A program made the translations under genes and the position numbers. Positions 9,175 to 17,057 of a stretch of 64,000 nt of DNA are shown here, one piece after another (the stretch's first letter is position 1; each line of letters opens with the position of its first letter). This DNA comes from JAGWBD01 sp965197455 (GTDB lineage: Bacteria > Chloroflexota > Anaerolineae > Aggregatilineales > Phototrophicaceae): positions 1,302,001 through 1,366,000 of the forward strand of contig OZ240208.1 of NCBI GenBank assembly GCA_965197455.1, read 5' to 3'. Under the pieces are notes generated by a model that saw only the letters and a program-made list of their open reading frames with translations, did not search any database and had not been told where the DNA came from.

Positions 9175-10077
9175 CTAGCCCTTGCTGCCGGTTGTGGCAA
9201 TTCCCGCCGTGAACTGCTTCTGCGTGAAGAAGTAGAGCGCCAGGATGGGCAGAATCATGATGACCGAAGCTGCCATTTGCAGCTGAAATTCGTCGCCGGC
9301 GTCAGCCTGCACAAACTTGGTCAGCCCGAAGGCGACCGGACGCCATTCATCTGTCTGAATCACCAGCAGCGGCCACAACAGCGCGTTCCAGGAGCCTATG
9401 AAGGAAAAGATCACGACGGTCATGATGGCCGGCCTGGATAGCGGCACGACTACCCGCAGCATGAAGAGCAAATGCCCTGCCCCGTCGATGCGCGCTGCAT
9501 CCCACAGCTCATCCGGAATCTGCGAAAAGAACTGGCGCAGCAGAAAGATGGTGAAGGCCGAGGCCATGAAGGGAATCGTCAGCGCGGGCCAGTTGTTCAT
9601 CCAGGCGCCAGCCGGGCCGAAGAGACTCTGGCTCATTCGGTTGATCCAGACCACCGTCAAAAAGTTGGGGATAAGCGTGACGATGTCCGGGATCATCAGC
9701 GTGGCCAGCATCAGTGCGAAAAGGACGTTACGTCCCCAGAAGCGCATGCGCGCGAAGGCGTAGGCCGCCGGAATGCAAAAGAACAGCAAGCCACAAACTG
9801 TGATGGCTGTGATGCGCGAGCTGTTCCACATGAATTGCGAGAAGTTGGCCCTGTCCCAGGCGTCGGCGTAGTTCCCCCACAGCACCTGCGCCGGCCACAC
9901 ACGCCCGACCGTAACTTCGATGTTGGTCATCAGCGACCAGCTCACCATCCACAGGAAGGGCAGCACCGCCAGCAGGCTGCCGGCCGCCAGGATGATGTAG
10001 CTGAACGTCCTGCTGCGCCTCCTCTTGCGCGCGGGCTGCTCACCAACAGCGATGATGCCCTGCGTCCGCTCAGCCAT
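9175..10077 (-). CDS. Sugar ABC transporter permease (MalG-like, CUT1)
   Basis: The ATG at 10077 lies within the last codons of the upstream permease (8-base overlap), so the two are translationally coupled; starting further upstream would lengthen that overlap. The 300-residue protein has a basic N-terminus, six predicted membrane helices and the EAA loop ELWDAARIDGAGHLLFMLRVV that docks on the ATPase, ending in the family-typical FTAGIATTGSKG. It forms the transmembrane pore with the MalF-like partner. No ATPase gene is present, as is common for CUT1 systems that share one MsmK/UgpC-type ATPase encoded elsewhere. The intact length contrasts with the truncated permease at 721-1155. Confidence 0.93.
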   Translation of the reverse strand: MAERTQGIIAVGEQPARKRRRSRTFSYIILAAGSLLAVLPFLWMVSWSLMTNIEVTVGRVWPAQVLWGNYADAWDRANFSQFMWNSSRITAITVCGLLFFCIPAAYAFARMRFWGRNVLFALMLATLMIPDIVTLIPNFLTVVWINRMSQSLFGPAGAWMNNWPALTIPFMASAFTIFLLRQFFSQIPDELWDAARIDGAGHLLFMLRVVVPLSRPAIMTVVIFSFIGSWNALLWPLLVIQTDEWRPVAFGLTKFVQADAGDEFQLQMAASVIMILPILALYFFTQKQFTAGIATTGSKG

Positions 10078-11731
10078 AGAACACCTTGCGTCCCACAATT
10101 CGATTCTGGATGAGCGTCAGCACCAGGATGACGGCGAAGAGCACGAAGGCCATTGCCGAGCCGTAAGCGTAGTTGGGGTTGCCGGACTGGATTTCCTCAT
10201 AGATGTAGATGTTGATGGTGTCCACTGCCTTGTAGGCGCCGGGCCGCCGCATCAGGAATATCTGCGTGAAGGCCTGAAAGGTGCCGATGGTCGCGATTAA
10301 CACGAGGAAGAAGGTCGTCGGTGAAAGCATTGGCAGCGTCACATGGCGGAATTGTTTCCAGCTGGTCGCGCCGTCAATGCGCGCCGCCTCGTAAAGCTCG
10401 GCCGGGATGTTGCCGAGACCGGCAAGAAAAATCACCGTGCTGTAGCCGGCATACACCCACACGTTGTAGAAAATGATGACGACCAGCGCCAGGCCCGGCC
10501 CGGCCAGCGCCAACGGCACCTGATCGCCGAAGAGCAGGCGCAGCACGCCCGTCGGCTCCAGCAACCAGTTCTGCGGCTCAATGCCGAAGGTCGAGAGGAA
10601 CTGGTTGGCGGGCGAGGCGCTGCGATGCGAGAACAGCAACGCGAATACGGTGGAGGTCGCGACGAAAGGTGTGATGTAAGGCAGGAAGTAAAGCATGCGG
10701 AAGAAGGACTTGCCGCGAATGTTCTGGAAGAGCAACACCGCCAGGCCGAGACCCAGCGTCAGCTGCAGCGGCACGGAGAAGAACGAATACATCACCGTGA
10801 CGCTGAAACCCTGCAACATGTCATCGTCAGCCGCGGCCAGGGCCTGCGGTAGCTGGATGATGAGCAGGACGGCGCCGATCACTGCCAGGATGACCAGCAA
10901 GAAACGGCCAACAAAGCGGCCATCACTGAATTCGGCCGGCGTCCCCTGCCACAGCCACAGGGCGGCGCCCATCAGGCCGGCGCCCGCGCTGATGAGGATG
11001 ATTTGCGTCCAGACCGGCAGCTCCGCGCCTTCCGCGCGCGCTTCAGCGATGGCCAGCGCAATTTCGTCCAGCGTCAGCTGCAGCAGCAGCGCGCCCGCGA
11101 CCAGCGCCAGCGCCATCCCCGCCGCCAGCAGGATGAGCCGTCCAGTGCGCCCGTCAGGCAGGATGCGCCGGAACAGCAGCAACGACAGCAGGGCCAGCAG
11201 CAGCGCCAGCCACATCAGCTCCCCCGCCGCCAGCACTTCCTGAAAACGGAAACTGGCGAGGAACTCGCCCATGAACAGTTCGCGCGTCACTTCCTGGCCG
11301 CGCAAGCGCACCGGCACATTCAGCACGACCGGCAGCAGCAGGAAGAACCAGTTGATGAATGCCAGCAACGCGCCAGCAGCCAGGACTCCCGGCAACAGCC
11401 AGGCCATGCCACCTGCCACATCGCGGCTGGCGCGCCAGAAACGCCACAGCGCGTAGAGCCCCACCAGCAACAAGGCCAGCGCCAGCCAGAAGAAGACGAC
11501 GTAGCCGAAGTTGCCCATGGCCTTGATGTAGCTGTCGAGGCCGCGCCATTCGTCCGGAAAGCGGCGCCAGCGATGCAGGCTTACGAAGAAGGAGAAGGTG
11601 ACCGGGAAGATGCCAAAGAGGAAGATGATCGCGCCAGCCGGCGCCAGAAAGAGCCAGGCCGTCAGGTTTTCCAGCAGGACGCGCCTGCGACGAAAGGATA
11701 ACAGGCCCTGCTCCACCACCACTGTGCTCAT
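10070..11731 (-). CDS. Sugar ABC transporter permease (MalF-like) with a long membrane insertion
   Basis: At 553 residues this is nearly twice the usual ~300. Residues 20-72 are a normal first helix and the GLDSYIKAMGN segment. About 230 extra residues (roughly 73-305) follow with several strongly hydrophobic stretches and a polar stretch around 140-170. The normal permease core then resumes at SVTVMYSFFSVPLQLTLGLGLAVLL and carries the EAA motif YEAARIDGATSWKQFRHVTLPML. E. coli MalF has a large periplasmic loop near this place, but this insertion is mostly membrane-spanning. It heads the minus-strand transporter operon, and its stop overlaps the MalG-like start. The core is clearly a CUT1 permease; the function of the insertion is unknown. 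Confidence 0.9.
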   Translation of the reverse strand: MSTVVVEQGLLSFRRRRVLLENLTAWLFLAPAGAIIFLFGIFPVTFSFFVSLHRWRRFPDEWRGLDSYIKAMGNFGYVVFFWLALALLLVGLYALWRFWRASRDVAGGMAWLLPGVLAAGALLAFINWFFLLLPVVLNVPVRLRGQEVTRELFMGEFLASFRFQEVLAAGELMWLALLLALLSLLLFRRILPDGRTGRLILLAAGMALALVAGALLLQLTLDEIALAIAEARAEGAELPVWTQIILISAGAGLMGAALWLWQGTPAEFSDGRFVGRFLLVILAVIGAVLLIIQLPQALAAADDDMLQGFSVTVMYSFFSVPLQLTLGLGLAVLLFQNIRGKSFFRMLYFLPYITPFVATSTVFALLFSHRSASPANQFLSTFGIEPQNWLLEPTGVLRLLFGDQVPLALAGPGLALVVIIFYNVWVYAGYSTVIFLAGLGNIPAELYEAARIDGATSWKQFRHVTLPMLSPTTFFLVLIATIGTFQAFTQIFLMRRPGAYKAVDTINIYIYEEIQSGNPNYAYGSAMAFVLFAVILVLTLIQNRIVGRKVFYG

Positions 11732-11754
11732 GTCCGCTCTCTTTGACTACAGCG

Positions 11755-11763
11755 ATTGTAACA
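11755..11763 (-). promoter_or_regulatory. Candidate extended -10 promoter for the ABC transporter operon
   Basis: On the minus strand TGT-TACAAT stands 24 bases before the ATG at 11731, with no convincing -35, fitting an extended -10 promoter. Confidence 0.5.
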
Positions 11764-11785
11764 CGCCGGGTGGTCCGTTGCGCGT

Positions 11786-11814
11786 TTGTCGCGCCTGCTG
11801 CGCTACGCTAAAAT
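11786..11814 (+). promoter_or_regulatory. Promoter of the 11.8-15.3 kb operon
   Basis: TTGTCG, a 17-base spacer and TAAAAT lie 24 bases before the first ATG (11838). It is back to back with the transporter promoter in a 106-base divergent region, so a shared regulator could act on both. Confidence 0.6.
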
Positions 11815-11837
11815 CGCCGCTGCGAAAGGAATCTGCC

Positions 11838-12692
11838 ATGTCCCCGACGGAACTGTTGCCCGGTCGCTTCCAGCCCCTGGAACATGTCCTGTTTTATGAC
11901 GACTTCGATGAAGGGCTGCGCGGCTGGACGGCGCTCATCGGCAATTACGAGCACAGCCTCGACAGCATCCTGCCGGAGTACAACGACCTGCGGCCGCCAC
12001 AGCTCAGCAACCAGAGCATGTGGGACACGGGCACAGCGGGCTCGATGACCGGCGCCTACTCGCTCAAGCTGGCCACCCGCGCCCGTCCCGGCAGCCTCGC
12101 CGTCGGCGTCAAGCGCCACACCTTTCGCAAGCCGACGCGACTGCGCTTCGAGTGTTACTTCTGCTGCAAGCCGGAAGCCGACTCCCTGCGCCTCTCGGCG
12201 ACGGACCTGCGCGCCTTCGGCGTGCTCTTCGACATCCAGGACGGCTTCCGCGGGCCGCGCCACCGCTGGATGCCGCATCTACGCTACCTCAACGCCCAGG
12301 ATGGTGAGCGCATTGGACGCTGGCAAACCAAACCGCAAACGCGGACCGTGCATCGTATTGGCGACAGTGGCGAGACCGTTTCGCACTTCCATCTTGGGCC
12401 GGAAGGCTGGGTCGACGTGCCCGACAGCCATCAAATCCTCTGCTACAACGAAATCGCCACCAAGATGAACTGGAGCTACCTGCGCTTCGAGATCGATCTC
12501 AATGCCATGGGCTTCCTCGGCTTTCAGTGCGACGAGCAGCGTTACCCCGCCGATGACATGCATGTCATCAAGCTGCCGCCCATGCCCAACCTCTTCAACA
12601 TGCTCAACCTCGCCTTCTGGGTAGAGGCCGACACGGCGAAGCGCTGCTTCCTCTACGTCGATTCCTGCCTGCTTTCTGCCGCGGAGCGCTGA
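11838..12692 (+). CDS. Uncharacterised protein, first gene of the kinase/enolase-like operon
   Basis: A 284-residue protein starting at an ATG preceded by GAAAGGA. I recall similar proteins listed under a domain of unknown function (possibly DUF6772), but cannot check this here. It has no signal peptide or membrane helix. Many short beta-type segments (LFYDDFDEGLRGWTAL, GAYSLKLATRA, LRFECYFCCK, LRFEIDLNAMGF) suggest a jelly-roll or concanavalin-like fold. It is rich in Trp, Tyr and Phe and has several cysteines. The gene is divergent from the sugar ABC transporter and one base ahead of the next gene, in a compact four-gene operon. A sugar-binding or glycoside-active role fits the fold and setting, but this is inference. 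Confidence 0.75.
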   Translation: MSPTELLPGRFQPLEHVLFYDDFDEGLRGWTALIGNYEHSLDSILPEYNDLRPPQLSNQSMWDTGTAGSMTGAYSLKLATRARPGSLAVGVKRHTFRKPTRLRFECYFCCKPEADSLRLSATDLRAFGVLFDIQDGFRGPRHRWMPHLRYLNAQDGERIGRWQTKPQTRTVHRIGDSGETVSHFHLGPEGWVDVPDSHQILCYNEIATKMNWSYLRFEIDLNAMGFLGFQCDEQRYPADDMHVIKLPPMPNLFNMLNLAFWVEADTAKRCFLYVDSCLLSAAER

Positions 12693-12693
12693 C

Positions 12694-13038
12694 ATGCCCC
12701 AATTGCGCGAGAGTTTCACCTTCCCCATTGAGCGCAACATCACCTGGCGCGGCAGTTTCGCGACCGAGCCGGCGGAAGCTGCCTGGGCCAGCGAGGCCCT
12801 CTTCTTCGTCCGCGCCCTGCACAGTGAAGGCCCCATGGACGGCGCCGTCGCGCGCGCGCAAGTCTCGCCCGACGGCATGCACTGGTGTGACGAAGGCACA
12901 GACTTTTCCCTGCCTGCCGCGGACGGCCACATGACGTTCTGTCGCCTGCGCAACTTCGGCGGCTGGTTGCGCATTTGCGGCGAGCTGCCGCCGGGAGCAG
13001 AGCTCACAGTTATTGTTTACCTCGTGCTGAAGGGCTAG
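12694..13038 (+). CDS. Small uncharacterised beta-rich protein
   Basis: A 114-residue protein whose ATG comes one base after the previous stop. It has no signal peptide. The pattern of alternating strands with AQVSPDGMHWCDEGTDF and RLRNFGGWLRICGELPPGAELTVIVYLVLK suggests a small beta sandwich. I do not recognise a family with known function. Its position between the 284-residue protein and the kinase, with almost no spacers, says it is made together with them and may form a complex or act on the same substrate. Confidence 0.7.
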   Translation: MPQLRESFTFPIERNITWRGSFATEPAEAAWASEALFFVRALHSEGPMDGAVARAQVSPDGMHWCDEGTDFSLPAADGHMTFCRLRNFGGWLRICGELPPGAELTVIVYLVLKG

Positions 13039-13052
13039 TCGGCGCGGCCCCG

Positions 13053-14054
13053 GTGAACATCGAAGCCCCTGACGAACTGCTGCGCTACCTGCGCGCTGCC
13101 GGCCACATCGGCCCTGAAGAGTCGCCGCGCATGACTGCGCTGCGCGGCGGCGTCTCCAACCGCACCGTGCTGGTCGAACGCGCTGACGGCAGCGCCTGGG
13201 TGCTGAAGCAGTCGCTGGCGCAATTGCGCGTCGCGGCCGAGTGGTTCAGCGACCTTGCGCGCACGCACCGTGAGGCAGCCGGCCTGCGCTGGCTGGGCCG
13301 CATGCTTCCCGGTTCCGTGCCGGATTTCATCTTCGAAGATCACGAAATGCACGTGCTGGCCATGAGCGCCGTGCCGCAGCCACACGTCAACTGGAAAGAG
13401 CGGTTGCTGGCAGGCGGACTGGAGGAAGCACATATCGGGCAATTCGCCCGCCTGCTGGCGCAAATTCACAAACTCGGCAGAGAGTGTCTTGCGGAAGTCG
13501 CTGCCACCTTTGCTGACCGCAGTTCCCTGGAAAGCCTGCGCCTTGAACCCTACTATCAGTATGGCGCGGAGCAGGTGCCACTGGCGGCTGACTTCCTGCA
13601 CGCGCTCATCGACGAGACGCGCGCCACCCGGCTGGGGCTGGTGCACGGCGACTACAGCCCCAAGAACGTGCTGCTGCATGAGCAGCGCCTGATTCTGCTC
13701 GACCACGAAGTCATGCACTTCGGCGACCCGGCCCTGGACATCGGCTTTGCGCTGTCGCATTTGCTCTCCAAGGCCCATCATCTGACCAACCAACGTGAGC
13801 GCTTTGCTGCTGTGTCCCTGCTGTTCTGGCGCGAGTATCAGACCCATAATCACGCTATGGCTAATGCTGTGCTGGAGGCGCGCGGCGCGCGGCACACCCT
13901 GGGCTGTGTGCTGGCGCGCGCCGCCGGACGCTCGCCGCTGGAGTATCTGGACGAAGCTGCCCGCGCGCGCCAGGTCGAGGCCGTGCTGCCCCTGATCGCG
14001 CAGCCACCGACAACATTTTCCGAGCTGGTACCCGGATTCTGCGAAAGGCTGTGA
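13053..14054 (+). CDS. APH-fold small-molecule kinase (phosphotransferase family)
   Basis: A 333-residue kinase of the aminoglycoside phosphotransferase/choline kinase superfamily, beginning at a GTG at 13053. Visible elements are the ATP lysine in WVLKQS (K52), the catalytic loop LVHGDYSPKNVLL (D200, N205) and the metal loop ILLDHEVMHFGDPALDIGF (D218, D225). The DHEVMHFGDPALDIGF form recalls methylthioribose and homoserine-type kinases rather than antibiotic resistance enzymes. It would phosphorylate a hydroxyl on a sugar, amino alcohol or similar metabolite. It starts 14 bases after the small protein, and the enolase-like gene starts one base after its stop. That pairing suggests its phosphorylated product feeds the next enzyme; the substrate is unknown. 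Confidence 0.85.
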   Translation: MNIEAPDELLRYLRAAGHIGPEESPRMTALRGGVSNRTVLVERADGSAWVLKQSLAQLRVAAEWFSDLARTHREAAGLRWLGRMLPGSVPDFIFEDHEMHVLAMSAVPQPHVNWKERLLAGGLEEAHIGQFARLLAQIHKLGRECLAEVAATFADRSSLESLRLEPYYQYGAEQVPLAADFLHALIDETRATRLGLVHGDYSPKNVLLHEQRLILLDHEVMHFGDPALDIGFALSHLLSKAHHLTNQRERFAAVSLLFWREYQTHNHAMANAVLEARGARHTLGCVLARAAGRSPLEYLDEAARARQVEAVLPLIAQPPTTFSELVPGFCERL

Positions 14055-14055
14055 C

Positions 14056-15315
14056 GTGCCCGTCATTCAACGCTTGCATGCCCTGGAAATCCTCGACAGT
14101 CGCGGCCGACCGACGCTGCTGGCCAGTTGTGAGCTGAGCGACGGCGCGCGCGGCAGCGCCTCCGTGCCTTCCGGCGCGTCCACTGGCGCCGCCGAGGCAC
14201 ACGAGCTGCGCGATGGCGACCAGAAGCGCTATCGTGGGCTGGGCTGTCGCCAGGCGGTGGCCAACGTGCGCGGCGAGATCAATGATGCCCTGGGCGGACA
14301 GGCGATTAATGACCAGGCTACGCTGGACCGGCTGCTCGTCGAGCTGGACGGCAGCCCGCAGAAGTCCCGTCTGGGCGCCAACGCCCTGCTGGCTGTCTCG
14401 CTGGCCTGGGCGCGCGCCTGTGCCGCGCAGCAGAATCTGCCGCTCTATCGCTACCTTGCGCAGCTGCCCGGCTTTCCGCCTCCGTTCCGTCTGCCGCGTC
14501 CGACCGTCAACCTCTTCAGCGGCGGCGCGCACGCCGGCGGCCAGGTGCCAATTCAGGACCTGCTCATCCTGCCCCTGCGCGCGCAACAGATGGATGAAGC
14601 GCTTGAAATCTGCGTGGCGGTCTATGAAGCCGCGGCTGACCTGAGCGCGACGAAGTATGGCGTGCGCCGTCTGACAGCGGACGAGGGCGGTCTGGCGCCC
14701 CCCTTCACACGCTGCGAAACCATGTTCGAGGACGCCATGCTGGCCATCGAGTCAGCCGGCTATCGTCCGGGCGAAGACGTGGGCCTCGCGCTGGACGTGG
14801 CGGCCAGCCAGTTCTGGCACGAGGGTCACTATCAACTGGAGGGCACTCTGGACTCAGCAGAAATGGTCGCATTGCTGGCCGGGTGGACGCAACGCTGGCC
14901 CGTCAGCAGCGTCGAGGATGGCCTGGAGGAGGAGGACTGGGCGCACTGGCCAACGCTGAAGCGCGCGCTTGCCGGTCGGGCCCTGACCCTCGGCGACGAC
15001 CTGCTGTGTACGAATCCGGCGCGCATTCAACGCGCCATCAACGCCGACGCCGCTGACGCCCTGCTGCTCAAGGTCAACCAGATCGGCACGCTCAGCGAAG
15101 CCGCGACGGCCTGTCAGCTGGCGCGTAACGCGGGCTGGCACGTGACCGTCAGCGCGCGCAGCGGCGAAACGGAAGACCACTGGCTGGCGGACCTGGCGGT
15201 CGGCTGGAGCGGCGACCACATCAAAATTGGCTCGATTACGCAGTCGGAGCGGCTGGCCAAATACAATCGTCTGCTGGCCATCGCCGATGACAGTGGCATG
15301 ACAATTTCAGACTAA
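14056..15315 (+). CDS. Enolase-superfamily paralogue with altered active site
   Basis: A 419-residue enolase homologue starting at a GTG one base after the kinase stop. It keeps PSGASTG (38-44), the metal ligands D247, E287 and D314, the base K339 in KVNQIGT, E210 in ADEGG, H159 in GGAHA, RSGETED (368-374) and K390. Two positions differ from glycolytic enolase: the glutamate of the IQEFMI segment is D168 (IQDLLI), and the histidine of SHRSGETED is A367 (SARSGETED). The INGG loop is altered to FSGG. Ordinary enolases are strongly conserved here, so this is probably not the glycolytic enzyme; carboxyphosphonoenolpyruvate synthase shows that enolase relatives can take other phospho-substrates. 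Residual enolase activity cannot be excluded. Its stop overlaps the convergent MFS gene. Confidence 0.85.
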   Translation: MPVIQRLHALEILDSRGRPTLLASCELSDGARGSASVPSGASTGAAEAHELRDGDQKRYRGLGCRQAVANVRGEINDALGGQAINDQATLDRLLVELDGSPQKSRLGANALLAVSLAWARACAAQQNLPLYRYLAQLPGFPPPFRLPRPTVNLFSGGAHAGGQVPIQDLLILPLRAQQMDEALEICVAVYEAAADLSATKYGVRRLTADEGGLAPPFTRCETMFEDAMLAIESAGYRPGEDVGLALDVAASQFWHEGHYQLEGTLDSAEMVALLAGWTQRWPVSSVEDGLEEEDWAHWPTLKRALAGRALTLGDDLLCTNPARIQRAINADAADALLLKVNQIGTLSEAATACQLARNAGWHVTVSARSGETEDHWLADLAVGWSGDHIKIGSITQSERLAKYNRLLAIADDSGMTISD

Positions 15316-16571
15316 CCGGCTTCCGCCTCGGCGGCCACGTGGGCTTCAAGACGCGGCACGACCAGCGTCCACAGCACCAGCGGCACCACGTTGACGATGG
15401 CCATCAGCAGCACGACCTGGCGCACCTGACCCACGCCAAGTAGATCAATGAGCATGCCGGTGACCAGAATGCCGCATGCGCCCACGAACTGGAAGCTGGT
15501 CATGTCCAGCGAGAACATGCGCCCCAGGTAGCTGTCGTGCACGCTCTTCTGGATGATGATCGAGCTGTAGGTCCAGCAGACCGAAGTGCCCATGGAGCGC
15601 AGGGACAGGGCCAGCGCTACCAGCGCAAGGGTCTCAGCGCCACTCATCAGCAGCATGCCCAGTGCCATGAACAAATATCCGAAGCGAATCAGGCGCCGCA
15701 TCACGCGCACCCGACCATCGTTGAAATTGTTGAGCAGCAATGGCCCGCCCACTGCGCCGGCGCCATAGGCTGCATACATGATGCTGAGCGGCGTGCTGCT
15801 GTCATCACCCATGTTGAAGAGCTGTGACGCGTAAATGATCATTACCGCATCCACGCTGCCCAGGTTGATGCCGGCCTTGACCAGCAACACGGCAAGAGTC
15901 GCCGGCGAGCGTCGTACATAGCGCAATCCCTCGCGCAGGCCGCGGTTGTCCTCTGCCTCCGTAACCTTGCGGTTGCGGACGCTGCTGCGCGTATCGGTGC
16001 GAATGCTCATGATCATCAGCGCGGAGACCACAAAGGTCAGCGAGTCAATGACCAGGGCGATCGAGGTGCCAAACTGCGCCGCCACGACGCCGCCTACGAT
16101 CGCGCCGGTCGCCAGCATTGAGGACCAGGTTACGCTGCCCAGGGTGTTGGCCAGCACCAGGCCCTCTCTGGGCAGCAGTGTCGGCAGCAAGGCATTGCGG
16201 CCCGGCTCAAACACGGCGGAAAGGGAGAACTGCAGCGCCGTCAGCACGTAAACCAGCCACAGCAAATGCGGCCCGTCCGCCAGCAGCAGCAACAGCACGA
16301 CCAGCGCGCGCAGCAAGTCGCTGAAAATGAGCAGGCGCTTGCGGTCCAGACGGTCCACCAGCACACCGGCCCAGGGACCAACCAGCATGGGCGGCACAAA
16401 ACGCGCCAGCAGAAACAGACTCACCGCCAGGCCGGAACCGCCACTGTACTCCTCGACCAGCACGGCCAGCACGATGGTGTTGAACCAGTCGCCCAGCAGG
16501 CTGATGACCTGGGCCAGCCACAGGCGGGTGAAATCCGGGTTGTTGCGTAACAGGCGCCAGTACGATTTCAT
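15312..16571 (-). CDS. MFS transporter (EntS/macrolide-efflux-like)
   Basis: A 419-residue major facilitator protein. The ATG at 16571 gives MKSYWRLLRNNPDFTRLWLAQVISLLGDWFNTIVL, the classic N-terminus of the MFS_3/EntS efflux group; the frame runs on upstream but without family-like sequence. The loop between helices 2 and 3 has AGVLVDRLDRKRLLIFSDLLRA (motif A). About twelve helices can be counted. Members export siderophores or drugs; the substrate is not evident. It is alone on the minus strand and converges on the enolase-like gene, sharing four bases (CTAA), with crcB divergent on its other side. Confidence 0.88.
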   Translation of the reverse strand: MKSYWRLLRNNPDFTRLWLAQVISLLGDWFNTIVLAVLVEEYSGGSGLAVSLFLLARFVPPMLVGPWAGVLVDRLDRKRLLIFSDLLRALVVLLLLLADGPHLLWLVYVLTALQFSLSAVFEPGRNALLPTLLPREGLVLANTLGSVTWSSMLATGAIVGGVVAAQFGTSIALVIDSLTFVVSALMIMSIRTDTRSSVRNRKVTEAEDNRGLREGLRYVRRSPATLAVLLVKAGINLGSVDAVMIIYASQLFNMGDDSSTPLSIMYAAYGAGAVGGPLLLNNFNDGRVRVMRRLIRFGYLFMALGMLLMSGAETLALVALALSLRSMGTSVCWTYSSIIIQKSVHDSYLGRMFSLDMTSFQFVGACGILVTGMLIDLLGVGQVRQVVLLMAIVNVVPLVLWTLVVPRLEAHVAAEAEAG

Positions 16572-16640
16572 GCAGTACCATTTCAATTTATGGATTGGCC
16601 CCATTCTGGCAGCGAATACGCCCCTGGCGCAAGGTATGCG

Positions 16641-16669
16641 TTGTGATGGACTGCGCCCTCGGCTATGCT
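16641..16669 (+). promoter_or_regulatory. Candidate promoter of crcB-uppP
   Basis: TTGTGA, a 17-base spacer and TATGCT. The predicted transcript start falls at about 16676, right at the ATG chosen for crcB, implying a leaderless or near-leaderless mRNA. Confidence 0.45.
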
Positions 16670-16676
16670 GGGCGCC

Positions 16677-17057
16677 ATGCAAGCAACAACCCTGATCAGC
16701 ATCGGCGCGGGCGGCTTTCTCGGCGCCTGCGCGCGCTATCTCATGGGCGCCTGGGTGGTCAGCCGCCTGGGAGGCGGCAGCCCGGTCGGCACCCTGGCGG
16801 TCAACTTCGCCGGCTCGCTCCTGCTGGCGCTGTTCCTCGGCTGGTCAACGCGCCAGAGTGCCATGGCGCCCCAGACGCGCCTGCTGGTCAGCGTCGGTTT
16901 CTGCGGCGCCTTCACCACGTTTTCGACCTATGCTCTGGAGAGCGTGACGCTGTGGCGGGAGGGCCAGTTGCTGGCCGCTGCCGGCAACATCCTGGGCAAC
17001 AACCTGCTCTGCCTCGGCGGCGTCCTCCTCGGCCTGGCGCTGGCCAGTCGCTTATGA
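16677..17057 (+). CDS. crcB: Fluoride channel CrcB/Fluc
   Basis: A 126-residue four-helix membrane protein that exports fluoride as a dual-topology dimer. Family landmarks are GGFLGACARYLMG near the start, GTLAVNFAGSLLLALFLGW (with the conserved Asn) and GFCGAFTTFSTYALE (the TTFS Phe-box and central Na+ region). I prefer ATG 16677 over 16665 because the candidate -10 box overlaps the earlier one. No Shine-Dalgarno sequence is obvious. The TGA abuts the GTG of uppP, so the two form one transcript. I looked for a fluoride riboswitch upstream and did not find a convincing one. Confidence 0.9.
   Translation: MQATTLISIGAGGFLGACARYLMGAWVVSRLGGGSPVGTLAVNFAGSLLLALFLGWSTRQSAMAPQTRLLVSVGFCGAFTTFSTYALESVTLWREGQLLAAAGNILGNNLLCLGGVLLGLALASRL

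Noticed and set aside
13053..14054. Aminoglycoside resistance kinase
   Set aside because: The fold is shared, but the metal loop and the operon with an enolase-like gene point to metabolic use.
16572..16676. Possible fluoride riboswitch before crcB
   Set aside because: A GATGG...CGCC resemblance exists, but the pseudoknot arms and conserved downstream segment could not be matched and the candidate promoter overlaps the region.
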